Positions 38,615-46,673 of a DNA stretch of 64,000 nucleotides are shown here, piece after piece. Made by a program: the position numbers and the translations under genes. Position 1 is the first letter of the stretch. Every line of letters begins with the position of its first letter. Below the pieces are notes generated by a model. That model did no database searches. It had not been told where the DNA came from and was given only the letters and a program-made list of their open reading frames with translations. This DNA is from Bacteroidota bacterium (GTDB lineage: Bacteria > Bacteroidota > Bacteroidia > B-17B0 > Aurantibacillaceae): contig JADJFB010000004.1 of assembly GCA_016708845.1 (NCBI GenBank), forward strand, positions 124,001-188,000. The letters are read 5' to 3'.

Positions 38615-40066
38615 ATGAAAAAAATCACAAAAACAGCAATGGTAGTTGCTTCTACCTTGTTCTTGTCATGTGTTATTACAAGTTGTAATAACAATGAAGC
38701 GCCAACTAAAGAAAATACTGAGACTATCTCCGAAAAAATGGAAGGAGAAGAAATTGCTGTGCTAACTGATGCTCCTAATGTTCCGCCACCAATAACAAGA
38801 AGACATCCTACAAAAATGATAGTTAATCTTGAAGTGATTGAAAAAGAAATGGAAATGATGGATGGTGTTAAATATAATTTTTGGACTTTTGGAGGAAGTG
38901 TTCCTGGTAAATTTATCAGAGTCAGAGTAGGTGATTTTGTTGAATTTCATTTAAAGAATAATCCTAATAATAAATTGCCACATAATATTGATTTACATGC
39001 TGTTTCTGGACAAGGTGGTGGTGCTGCGGCTACAATGACTTCACCAGGTCACGAAACTCAGTTTTCTTTTACAGCATTAAACTCAGGTCTATACATTTAT
39101 CACTGTGCTACAGCTCCAGTTGGTATGCATATAGCTAACGGAATGTACGGTATGATATTAGTTGAGCCTAAAGAGGGATTGCCTAAAGTTGATAAAGAGT
39201 TTTATGTTTGTCAAGGAGATTTTTATACAAAGGGCTCTTATGGAGAGGAAGGTACCCAGCAATTTAATATGGAGAAAGCGTTAAAAGAAGAACCAGATTA
39301 TGTTGTTTTCAATGGTAAAGTTGGATCCTTAACTGGAGAAAAAGCACTTAAAGCAAAAGTTGGAGAAACTGTACGTTTATTCGTAGGAAATGGTGGTCCA
39401 AATTTAGTTTCAAGTTTTCACGTGATTGGAGAAATTTTTGACAATGTTTACCCTGAAGGAGGCACTACATTAAACCATAATGTACAAACAACATTGGTTC
39501 CAGCTGGAGGGTCAGCAATTACTGAATTTAAATGTGATGTTCCTGCAACTTTAATATTAGTAGACCACTCTATCTTTAGAACATTTAATAAAGGATCTTT
39601 AGGCATGTTGAAAGTTGAAGGTAATGAGAATAAATCTATCTATTCTGGACAGCAAGATGACAGAATATATCAAGGCGAAGGTGGTGCTGTGCAAACAATG
39701 CCTGATGATGCTTCAGCTAACGTTCCTTCTAAACCTTTGACCAAAGAAGAAAAAATAGCTCAAGGCAAAAATATATTTGAAAGCACTTGTCAAGCTTGTC
39801 ATCAATCTGATGGAAAAGGTATACCAAAAGCGTTTCCTCCTTTAGCATCATCTGATTATTTTAAATCTGATAAAAACAAAGCTATTAGCGCTGTTTTACA
39901 TGGATTATCTGGAAAAGTAACCGTTAATGGACAAACGTTTGACGGTGTGATGCCGAAACAAACTTTAAGTGATGGACAAATAGCTTCTGTTATTACTTAC
40001 GTTTTAAATAGTTTTGGAAATAAAGGTGGAGATGTTACACCTGCTGATGTAAAAAAATTGAGATAA
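38615..40066 (+). CDS. nirK: Copper nitrite reductase with C-terminal cytochrome c domain
   Basis: 483 residues. A lipoprotein-type signal (VITSCNNN) is followed by two cupredoxin domains (about 60-360) and a cytochrome c domain (about 385-483, CQACH). It reduces nitrite to NO in the periplasm. Type 1 copper ligands are seen in HNIDLH, YHC and MHIANGM; type 2 copper and catalytic His in HNIDLH, YHC, SSFHVIG and VDHSIF. The haem domain gives the enzyme its own electron donor, as in a subset of NirK proteins. Intact. Confidence 0.94.
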   Translation: MKKITKTAMVVASTLFLSCVITSCNNNEAPTKENTETISEKMEGEEIAVLTDAPNVPPPITRRHPTKMIVNLEVIEKEMEMMDGVKYNFWTFGGSVPGKFIRVRVGDFVEFHLKNNPNNKLPHNIDLHAVSGQGGGAAATMTSPGHETQFSFTALNSGLYIYHCATAPVGMHIANGMYGMILVEPKEGLPKVDKEFYVCQGDFYTKGSYGEEGTQQFNMEKALKEEPDYVVFNGKVGSLTGEKALKAKVGETVRLFVGNGGPNLVSSFHVIGEIFDNVYPEGGTTLNHNVQTTLVPAGGSAITEFKCDVPATLILVDHSIFRTFNKGSLGMLKVEGNENKSIYSGQQDDRIYQGEGGAVQTMPDDASANVPSKPLTKEEKIAQGKNIFESTCQACHQSDGKGIPKAFPPLASSDYFKSDKNKAISAVLHGLSGKVTVNGQTFDGVMPKQTLSDGQIASVITYVLNSFGNKGGDVTPADVKKLR

Positions 40067-40068
40067 TA

Positions 40069-40848
40069 ATGAACTTGAAACATTTGCTAATAATATTAAT
40101 TTGTATTTCATTTAAAACAATCTTTTCACAAGGTAAAGATGACTTTAAAGGAATGGCTCTTATAAAGGGAGGAGAATACCTCCCTTTATATTCCTCAGAT
40201 AGTCAGAAAGTTTTTGTTAAATCATTTTACATGGATATATATCCTGTAACTAATGTTGATTATTTAGCATTTATTAAAAGTAATAGCACATGGGCTAAAA
40301 GTAAAATAAAAAGATTATTTGCTGATTCATTGTATTTAAAACATTGGGTAGCTGATACTCTATTTAATATGAATATTGCAAAAAGTCCAGTAGTGAATGT
40401 TTCTTGGTTTGCAGCAAAAAAATATTGTGAATGTCAAGGAAAAAGATTGCCAACTAATGCAGAATGGGAGATAGTTGCAAAATCAAACCAAACACATGCA
40501 GATGCAAGTAAATCAAAAGAATTTAATCAATGGGTTTTAAATTGGGTCACTAAACACTCCCCAGCTATTTTGCCAAATGTTGGAAGTACATTTAAAAATT
40601 ATTATGGCGTATATGATATGCATGGTTTAGTTTGGGAATGGACTTATGATTTTAATAATGCTCTTACAACTGGTGAATCGAGAGGGAATAGCAGTTTAGA
40701 TAATACTTTTTTCTGCGGAGGAGGTTCTTTTGGATCAAAAGATTTAAATAATTACGCATCCTTCATGAGATTTGCTATGAGATCAAGTGTGAAAGCTAAG
40801 TACAGTGTTCAAAATTTGGGATTTAGATGTGTAAAAACAAAAAAATAG
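40069..40848 (+). CDS. nirV: NirV-like formylglycine-generating-enzyme (SUMF1) family protein
   Basis: 259 residues, start 2 bases after the nirK stop. A signal peptide (about 1-20) is followed by an FGE-sulfatase domain with family motifs (MDIYPVTNVDYLAF, GKRLPTNAEWE, HGLVWEWTYDF, LGFRCV). The pair nirK-nirV is common in denitrifiers, and the NirV function is not settled. The Cys pair of true formylglycine-generating enzymes is not evident, so sulfatase activation is unlikely. Confidence 0.85.
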   Translation: MNLKHLLIILICISFKTIFSQGKDDFKGMALIKGGEYLPLYSSDSQKVFVKSFYMDIYPVTNVDYLAFIKSNSTWAKSKIKRLFADSLYLKHWVADTLFNMNIAKSPVVNVSWFAAKKYCECQGKRLPTNAEWEIVAKSNQTHADASKSKEFNQWVLNWVTKHSPAILPNVGSTFKNYYGVYDMHGLVWEWTYDFNNALTTGESRGNSSLDNTFFCGGGSFGSKDLNNYASFMRFAMRSSVKAKYSVQNLGFRCVKTKK

Positions 40849-40872
40849 AATAGATAATTAAAGAATAATATT

Positions 40873-41514
40873 ATGAAAAATATAATAAATAGTTTTATTG
40901 TTTGTCTTGGTTCATTTATAATTGTGGCTTGTCACGACGGTAAAAAAACAGAAAACGATTTAGAAGAAAAAGAATGTTGTAAAAAGGAAACAAATACAAA
41001 CGTCGAGATAAGCAGTGAAATTCCTGATGAGTCTCTATTTAATCTCACAAGTGTTTGGAAGACACAAGAGAACAAGAGTTTAAAAATTCAGTCATTTCAA
41101 GGGAAGGTTACTATAGCCGCTATGGTATTTACACATTGTGAGGGAGCGTGCCCTAGAATTGTTGCTGATATTCAAAGAATCGAGAAATCATTTACTCCTG
41201 AAGAACTGAAGAATATTCATTTTTTATTAATAAGTATGGATCCTGAAAGAGACACTCCAGAAAGATGTACTGAGTTTGCTAAAGAATATCAGTTGAATAC
41301 TAATTGGACGCTAATTAGCTCTAGTGAAGATGCGACAATTGAAATGGCAAATGTGTTGAATGTTAAAGTTAAGAAACTCTCCGGTGGAGGATTTGATCAT
41401 TCAAATACGATACATGTAATTAATCAGCAAGGATTAATTACGTATCAGCAAAATGGATTAGAACAAGAGCCTGAAGGTACTATAGAGAGTGTAAGAGATT
41501 TACTGAAAAAATAA
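40873..41514 (+). CDS. SCO1/SenC copper chaperone lipoprotein
   Basis: 213 residues. A lipobox (IIVACHDG) follows the signal. The thioredoxin-fold domain has the copper Cys pair CEGAC near residue 93 and the later His (FDHSNTIHV). SCO proteins deliver Cu to cupredoxin sites. Being the last gene of the porin-nirK-nirV operon, it probably loads NirK or NosZ CuA. Confidence 0.88.
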   Translation: MKNIINSFIVCLGSFIIVACHDGKKTENDLEEKECCKKETNTNVEISSEIPDESLFNLTSVWKTQENKSLKIQSFQGKVTIAAMVFTHCEGACPRIVADIQRIEKSFTPEELKNIHFLLISMDPERDTPERCTEFAKEYQLNTNWTLISSSEDATIEMANVLNVKVKKLSGGGFDHSNTIHVINQQGLITYQQNGLEQEPEGTIESVRDLLKK

Positions 41515-41549
41515 TTTATTAGTTTAGGTTTTAAATTATTTGAGTAAAT

Positions 41550-41585
41550 AAAAAATGCCATTGCAAATAGCAATGGCATTTTTTT
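41550..41585. terminator. Bidirectional terminator
   Basis: A stem of at least 14 bp (AAAAATGCCATTGC with its complement, 41551-41564 and 41570-41583) and a 5-base loop, flanked by A and T tracts. It separates the nirK operon from the convergent minus-strand genes. Confidence 0.9.
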
Positions 41586-41595
41586 GTTATAATTA

Positions 41596-41919
41596 TTAAG
41601 CTATCCCTAATTCTTTTTTACCAGTAGACGTTAAAAAATCTCTAGACCATTGAGGTTCCCAAACCATATTAATTACAATTTCAAATTTTGGAAAGTGCCC
41701 TTGCAAACAATTTTCAACGCCATTTATAATAACATCACCCATAGGACAATTTTTTGTTGAGAGGGTTAAATTAATTGTGATTTTACCTTCTACATTATAA
41801 TCAACTTTATACACTAAGCCCATATCAATAATATTAATTTCTAACTCGGGATCAATCACTTCTTTTAAGAATTGTAAGATTTCAATTTCGCGTTTCTCTT
41901 TATCTGAATATAAGTCCAT
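41596..41919 (-). CDS. MIP18/SufT-like iron-sulphur assembly factor (DUF59)
   Basis: 107 residues with the MIP18 domain: LKEVIDPELEINIIDMGLVY and a Cys in STKNCPMGD. Proteins of this family (SufT, PaaD) help mature Fe-S proteins. It is the last gene of the minus-strand NO-stress group, which fits repair of NO-damaged clusters. Intact. Confidence 0.85.
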   Translation of the reverse strand: MDLYSDKEKREIEILQFLKEVIDPELEINIIDMGLVYKVDYNVEGKITINLTLSTKNCPMGDVIINGVENCLQGHFPKFEIVINMVWEPQWSRDFLTSTGKKELGIA

Positions 41920-41942
41920 AAAAATTTAAATGTATAGTTAAA

Positions 41943-43225
41943 CTAATGTTGTATTAATACTTTATGTGAGATTATTTTATACATATTAACATTATATATT
42001 ACGGCACAAGTCATCATGAAAATAGCACCAATTTCAATACTAAGGGGATTCGACAATAAGATTCCACTCAATATTGTAACGAAGCTTATAACATATATAT
42101 ACAATTGCACCGTGGCAATTTTCTCCGAATATAGATCTTTCGGTAATGGAGTTTTCCTTTACCACTAATTTCTTGGTATTTTTTTAACCAAACTATAAAG
42201 GCTAAATTTTTTAACGATTGCCCTAAAATAAGAAACGTAATAAAACCAAATAACAAACTATACACTATTGCAGTAGAAATTTGCTGCTCAATACCTTTGT
42301 TTGAAATTAGACCAATCTTTAAAATAACCCACAAAATAATTGGAATGAAAATCAAGAAAAATGAGATATAAGTATATTTTAAATTAATATCTAATTTTTT
42401 TCTAGCTCTTGTTTTAAATGCATTTGCTATATAACTCAAGAATAGTAATAGTGCTAAAAAAATAATTATAAAATAAACTATTACCCTATTCATTCCGTTA
42501 AAAAATAATGCGTCAATTATAAATCCTAGTAAACCGAGATTAATTAAATAAAATGAATAGGTTAAAATCTTAGTGTTTAGTTTTCCTGACAATAGAAACA
42601 TTGGAATTAACTTGGATGCTACACCAATGATTAAGCATAGGAACCAGCCAATTAATCCAATATGTGCATGAATTTTTAAATAATATAAATGTTCTTTTGG
42701 TAAAAACATAAACCTAAAATTAAATGCTAATAATGAACCAATAAATGCTGTTAGCCAAAACCACAACATAGAAGCTTGAATAAAATCAATCTCAATGCTT
42801 TTTTCTTTAGAATCCTTTGCGGTAAGCAAAATATTAACCAAAAAAAGAGTAATACCTAAAAATAAAAAGCAGGTAGCTATTTCAATTAAAAATCCGACAT
42901 CAAAAATCCAAAAGGAAATTGATAGTAGTACTGTTCCAAGTAATATTAATACATACACTATGAATGCTAAGATTGGACTATATATTTTTTTATTAGTTAT
43001 AACGGGAATTAATTGATACAAGGATCCTATAATGATTAAGGTTATCCATCCTAAAGTTGTTAAATGTGTTATTGCAAGAACTTTAGGATGAAAATAATGA
43101 CCTAAAAAAGCCTCAGTAGAAAAAATAAGTAAAATCGGTATAACTAATAGAAAAAGAGCTGATGAAATATAATGAGCGATTATAATTCTATAAATATAAT
43201 TATCTCTTAAACCTGGATTCAACAT
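41943..43225 (-). CDS. Membrane protein with repeated His-GW-LIP motifs (NnrS/oxidase-I-like), one frameshift
   Basis: The apparent frame ends at 42086, but one extra base in the T4 run at 42152-42155 lets the reading continue (LPKDLYSEKIATVQLY...) to the stop at 41943, giving about 427 residues and 12 membrane helices. Two segments repeat: HLTTLGWITLIIIGSLYQLIP and HAHIGLIGWFLCLIIG followed by KLIPMF, both with a His at a helix start. Such motifs occur in haem-copper-oxidase-like and NnrS-like proteins. It overlaps the next gene upstream by one base. A role in NO tolerance or haem-copper handling is inferred from its neighbours. Confidence 0.65.
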
Positions 43226-44034
43226 TATTTAAATATAAATAATTTTACATTATTTTCTGAGATTATTTGAATTCTCCATTGATAGCCTCTTTCTGCTAAC
43301 TCAGGAAATAAAAACTTTGGTACTTTTTTATGGTTTACCAATAAAATGTAATCATCAGGTAGCGAAGGAAGTTCATTTAAAATCATAGCCATTGGTAAAG
43401 GCATTTCTAAATGCCTTACGTCTAACTCTTTGATATTGGTGCCAAAAGATTTTAAAACTATAGTTATTTCTTCGGAGCTATTATTATCACTTATTTCCTT
43501 ATTATCAAATATAATAGCGCTATCTTTTTTAAAATATGTGTGTACTAATTGTTTTTCAATAACAATAGTGTTATGTACATAACCCTTTTTTGACAAAATT
43601 GAAATAAGAGGTGTTGGCTCAAATGTATTTATAATTTTTAAAACGGAATTAGTTGAAAGGTTACTTAAGGCATTCATAATTACATTAAATGGATCCTTTC
43701 CTGCTTTTAGCATTTCTCTAACATCCAAATCAACAACATTCTCTTCGTTTATTTCTTGAAAGTGGTTTGAAGAAGGCTCAACTAGATTCTTTTTTGAATT
43801 AATTGTATTTTCTTTGATTTTGAAACCAAGTGGAATTAGTTTACTATAAAATTCATCTACACTTGATCCGCCAATTTTAGCAGCTTGTTTAATACTAACT
43901 CTTGATGCTAAAACCTTTCTTAAAATTGGTATTTTAAGTTTATCAAAATTATTTGATATTGATACAATGGCATCTACTGATTTGGGATTGAAATTTATTA
44001 AAACTGATATTTTTGTGTTTTCGTTTATATACAT
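43225..44034 (-). CDS. DUF1858 plus two DUF2249 domains
   Basis: 269 residues, cytoplasmic. Residues about 5-70 are DUF1858-like (TKISVLINFNPKSVD). Residues about 100-165 and 205-265 are two DUF2249 domains, each with a DVR motif (DLDVREM, ELDVRHL) and a final GY/W aromatic (KKGY, ERGYQWR). DUF2249 proteins are found with RIC and denitrification genes, function unknown. It directly follows the ric gene with a hairpin between. Confidence 0.8.
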   Translation of the reverse strand: MYINENTKISVLINFNPKSVDAIVSISNNFDKLKIPILRKVLASRVSIKQAAKIGGSSVDEFYSKLIPLGFKIKENTINSKKNLVEPSSNHFQEINEENVVDLDVREMLKAGKDPFNVIMNALSNLSTNSVLKIINTFEPTPLISILSKKGYVHNTIVIEKQLVHTYFKKDSAIIFDNKEISDNNSSEEITIVLKSFGTNIKELDVRHLEMPLPMAMILNELPSLPDDYILLVNHKKVPKFLFPELAERGYQWRIQIISENNVKLFIFK

Positions 44035-44048
44035 ATTACTTTAAATTA

Positions 44049-44073
44049 AAACAGACCCGTTTAGGGTCTGTTT
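44049..44073 (-). terminator. Hairpin between ric and the DUF1858-DUF2249 gene
   Basis: A perfect 10-bp stem (AAACAGACCC, 5-base loop, GGGTCTGTTT), with a short T-rich stretch on the minus strand. It is likely a partial terminator, letting ric be made in excess of the genes that follow. Confidence 0.7.
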
Positions 44074-44082
44074 GGTTAATTG

Positions 44083-45027
44083 TTATAGTTGACTTTCTAA
44101 TGATATGCTTTTAGGAAAGAGTATGTTGTTTTCTAAGTGAATGTGCTGATGTAAATCTTCTTCAAATTCTTTTAACTTCAAAAATGAAACCTTATATGTG
44201 GCGCAACTATCTTGCGGAGGAGTATAGTTATTTGATAGCTCTCTAATCTCTTTAAATATGTCCCCAACAGCATCATGTTCATGTTCCATCATCTGTATAG
44301 GGTTTTTAATTGTTCCAAAAGCTGTATAAGGAGTTTTTAACTTATTAGTTTTTGCTGAAACGAGTTGTTTAATATATGGGAATAAAATTTGTTCTTCTTT
44401 GCACATATGCCCATTTAACTCTTCAGCTGCTTCAGCAAATTTTTGAGAAATGTTAATTACTTCAGGATGGTTTCCACCATGTACCTTTGCCACTTTAGTT
44501 GTATATTCAATCAATAATGGAATAGATTTTTTGACATACTCATGATGTGTATTTAATATATAGTCCACTAAAAAATCTAAATTCCATTCATCAAAGTTTT
44601 GTGATGGCGTTGTGTTTATCACATCAAGAGTATTTAATTCTTTTTCAACTTCCATGTAATCAACTTTTTTGTCGTTACATGCCTCAGTTACTGTTTTTTT
44701 TCCTCCGCAGCAAAAATCTAAATTATATTTCTTGAATATTTCTGCTTTTCTAAAATCTTTTGCTACTAGTTCGCCAATTGTAGGCTCGGAAGAAAAATTA
44801 TTTTTTTTTATTTTAACCTCCCAGTATTCTGGTCCAGACTCAATGTACTCCCAAGAAAAAATATTTCCTCTTTCTCCAATTAATTGATAATATAAAGGTT
44901 TTGGGTCATGATCGTTATGAATAATAAACGCTTCTCCTTCTTGTAGATTATCAAATTTCTGAAAAATAGTTGGGTGTTTTAATTTTGGTTCTATGATTGT
45001 TACATCTAATGTTTCGATTGTTTCCAT
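44083..45027 (-). CDS. ric: RIC/ScdA di-iron Fe-S repair protein with N-terminal DUF2249-like domain
   Basis: 314 residues. An N-terminal DUF2249-like domain (about 1-78, YYQLIGERGNIFSWEY) is followed by the ScdA N domain (about 82-130, GELVAKDFRKAEIFKKYNLDFCCGGK), then a hemerythrin-like domain with the His/Glu di-iron ligands (HHEYVKK, HGGNHPEV, HMCKEEQILFPY, EHEHDAVGD, HQHIHLENNILFP). RIC repairs Fe-S clusters after NO or oxidative damage. The extra N-terminal domain is less common. Its promoter has a class II palindrome. Confidence 0.9.
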   Translation of the reverse strand: METIETLDVTIIEPKLKHPTIFQKFDNLQEGEAFIIHNDHDPKPLYYQLIGERGNIFSWEYIESGPEYWEVKIKKNNFSSEPTIGELVAKDFRKAEIFKKYNLDFCCGGKKTVTEACNDKKVDYMEVEKELNTLDVINTTPSQNFDEWNLDFLVDYILNTHHEYVKKSIPLLIEYTTKVAKVHGGNHPEVINISQKFAEAAEELNGHMCKEEQILFPYIKQLVSAKTNKLKTPYTAFGTIKNPIQMMEHEHDAVGDIFKEIRELSNNYTPPQDSCATYKVSFLKLKEFEEDLHQHIHLENNILFPKSISLESQL

Positions 45028-45053
45028 TTTCTAAATTATTTATGTTTCAGGCG

Positions 45054-45061
45054 TAAAATTA
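45054..45061 (-). promoter_or_regulatory. -7 box of ric (TAATTTTA on the minus strand)
   Basis: One mismatch to TAnnTTTG. Its distance from the palindrome centre at 45090.5 is exactly 29.5 bp, as at other promoters. Confidence 0.5.
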
Positions 45062-45084
45062 GACAAGGGATAATCGTCAATTAA

Positions 45085-45096
45085 TGATTTGAATCA
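45085..45096. promoter_or_regulatory. Crp/FNR-type palindrome (TGATTTGAATCA) of ric
   Basis: TGATNNNNATCA site, 58 bp upstream of the ric start, in the class II position. Confidence 0.62.
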
Positions 45097-45109
45097 TACA
45101 AGTTATTTG

Positions 45110-45718
45110 TTATTCTAAATTTACTTTATTTAACAATTCAATAAATTCAGATTGAATAGATTTAGTTTTGTCTTGTGCGTACCATAAGTGTATATTTTTC
45201 ACGAGTTCATCATGTGTGATTTCATTGTCACTATTTTTTAATTCTAATACTTTATTTTGTATGGCTTGAGGTCGAGGCCCCCAAATGAAATTTACAGATT
45301 CAGTTTCCTCATCAATAGATATTAGTTTCGGAATTGATCGTGATCCATTAGTTAAAAAAGAATCTATTACATCTAAATGTTCATCTCTGAAAATTATTTC
45401 TAATTTTATATTCTCATTCAATTCAGCAATTTTAGCAATTACAGGAACGCATTGCGCACTATCTCCACACCAAGTTTCTGAAATTAGCAACCACTTCTGT
45501 TTTTTATTTATTTGACTTGTTAATGTATGTAAATTGTAATTTATAATACATTGTTTATCTATACGTTTCATTCGTTGAGCGTTAATTAAAGTGGCGGCAA
45601 TCCGTTCTTTTAATTGTTCTCCAGAAGTTGTATACTCTTCAGCATATTTAATTACCATTTTTTTATACTCTTCATAATTATATGATTGAGTAATGTTATG
45701 CAAGACACTAATTTCCAT
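45110..45718 (-). CDS. Thioredoxin-like family protein
   Basis: 202 residues, no signal peptide. The thioredoxin-fold core shows ISETWCGDSAQCVPVIAKIA followed by GSRSIPKLISID with the cis-Pro. The active site is C-x4-C rather than CxxC, a known variant group in Bacteroidota. It may act in reduction or delivery of thiols during NO stress. Own promoter with a class II palindrome; it lies upstream of ric in the same direction. Confidence 0.78.
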   Translation of the reverse strand: MEISVLHNITQSYNYEEYKKMVIKYAEEYTTSGEQLKERIAATLINAQRMKRIDKQCIINYNLHTLTSQINKKQKWLLISETWCGDSAQCVPVIAKIAELNENIKLEIIFRDEHLDVIDSFLTNGSRSIPKLISIDEETESVNFIWGPRPQAIQNKVLELKNSDNEITHDELVKNIHLWYAQDKTKSIQSEFIELLNKVNLE

Positions 45719-45728
45719 ATTTTTTTTA

Positions 45729-45736
45729 CAAAGATT
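45729..45736 (-). promoter_or_regulatory. -7 box of the thioredoxin gene (AATCTTTG on the minus strand)
   Basis: One mismatch to TAnnTTTG, exactly 29.5 bp from the palindrome centre at 45765.5. The leader would be only a few bases long. Confidence 0.45.
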
Positions 45737-45759
45737 ATGAATTTATGTTGTACATATAA

Positions 45760-45771
45760 TGATTATAATCA
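45760..45771. promoter_or_regulatory. Crp/FNR-type palindrome (TGATTATAATCA) of the thioredoxin gene
   Basis: Perfect palindrome in the class II position for the minus-strand promoter. Confidence 0.62.
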
Positions 45772-45794
45772 TATAAGAGTGATATATAATTGGC

Positions 45795-45821
45795 GAAGGC
45801 TACCCTTGTGAGGTAGCCTTC
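45795..45821. terminator. Strong hairpin after the fasciclin gene
   Basis: A perfect 10-bp stem (GAAGGCTACC, 7-base loop, GGTAGCCTTC). The T-tract is weak. It lies just after the fasciclin gene and before the thioredoxin promoter, so it probably separates the two transcripts. Confidence 0.7.
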
Positions 45822-45950
45822 TTGTTAATCAAAAAAACCGAAACTTAATTTGAAAAAAGTAAAATATTATTCGGTGTCAAATTTGGTTTGAATTTTACTA
45901 TTTGTTGCGGAAAAGTAAATCATAACGTTTTTGTTTTTGATTAATATATT

Positions 45951-46523
45951 TTATTTTGGTAGTAAAACGTCACCTATAACGTGAATAATACCGTTAGCTG
46001 TAGTAATTGATGTTATAATTTCAGAGCCATTTACGAATGTTTTATCACCTTGTTTGGTTATTTTTACTTTACCACCATATACCATATCATATTCTTGATT
46101 ATCATTCATGTATTCTACCTTTAAAGCTCCAACATAGGTGTGGTATCCTAAAATATTTTGTAGATCTTCTTTTTTCTCAGGTTTTAATAATCCATCTACA
46201 GTACCAGCTGGTAATTTATCGAAAGCTGCGTTTGTTGGAGCAAAAACTGTAAAGGGTCCAGCATTACTTAATGCGTCAACAAGTTCACCAGCCTTAACGG
46301 CTGCAACTAAAGTAGTGTGATCTTTACTTCCAATAGCTACTTGAACTATATTGGGATTAGATGTTGCATCTTGAACACCAGATTGACCTGCTCCTGTAGC
46401 TTCAGTGGCAGTTGCTTCTGTGTTATTTTCACTATTACTTTCTGTTTTGGCTTCTGTTTGTGAACCACAAGAGAATAATCCAATAGATCCTGCTACTAAT
46501 AAGTATTTTAATGTTGTTTTCAT
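45951..46523 (-). CDS. Fasciclin-domain lipoprotein
   Basis: 190 residues from the ATG at 46523; a longer frame to 46652 exists but would place the lipoprotein signal inside the protein and cover the promoter. The lipobox is LFSCGSQ. After a Glu/Thr/Asn-rich linker comes one fasciclin domain (about 60-190: GPFTVFAPTNAAFDKLPAGTVDGLL, NGIIHVIGDVLLPK). Fasciclin proteins are surface or periplasmic adhesion domains. The promoter has a perfect -7 box and a class II palindrome, so it belongs to the denitrification regulon, its role there unknown. Confidence 0.88.
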   Translation of the reverse strand: MKTTLKYLLVAGSIGLFSCGSQTEAKTESNSENNTEATATEATGAGQSGVQDATSNPNIVQVAIGSKDHTTLVAAVKAGELVDALSNAGPFTVFAPTNAAFDKLPAGTVDGLLKPEKKEDLQNILGYHTYVGALKVEYMNDNQEYDMVYGGKVKITKQGDKTFVNGSEIITSITTANGIIHVIGDVLLPK

Positions 46524-46538
46524 AAATATATTTTTCTT

Positions 46539-46546
46539 CAAAATTA
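46539..46546 (-). promoter_or_regulatory. -7 box of the fasciclin gene (TAATTTTG on the minus strand)
   Basis: Exact TAnnTTTG match, 29.5 bp from the palindrome centre at 46575.5. It supports the start at 46523. Confidence 0.6.
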
Positions 46547-46569
46547 TCGAGTTAGTTTTTATGAGTTTA

Positions 46570-46581
46570 TGATTGAAATCA
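46570..46581. promoter_or_regulatory. Crp/FNR-type palindrome (TGATTGAAATCA) between the fasciclin gene and the 601-residue gene
   Basis: It is at class II distance for the minus-strand fasciclin promoter and 65.5 bp upstream of the plus-strand -7 box at 46641. Confidence 0.6.
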
Positions 46582-46605
46582 TAAGTTTGAGAATATGTTT
46601 TTAAT

Positions 46606-46623
46606 TCGGATAAAATTGTCTTA
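46606..46623. promoter_or_regulatory. TCGGATA-N5-TGTC operator of the 46.7-56.2 kb operon
   Basis: TCGGATAAAATTGTCTTA, third copy; the left half is perfect, the right half is partly lost. The centre is 26.5 bp upstream of the -7 box, the same as at the Rrf2 gene. Confidence 0.55.
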
Positions 46624-46640
46624 TTTGAAAATAAAGTGAA

Positions 46641-46648
46641 TATATTTG
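46641..46648 (+). promoter_or_regulatory. -7 box of the 46.7-56.2 kb operon (TATATTTG)
   Basis: Exact TAnnTTTG match, 33 bp before the start at 46674. Confidence 0.6.
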
Positions 46649-46673
46649 TCAAAACAAAAAAAATAACTGTACC

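Noticed and set aside
45951..46652. Longer start of the fasciclin protein (46652).
   Set aside because: It would place the lipoprotein signal at residue 44 and cover a perfect -7 box and palindrome; the ATG at 46523 fits better.
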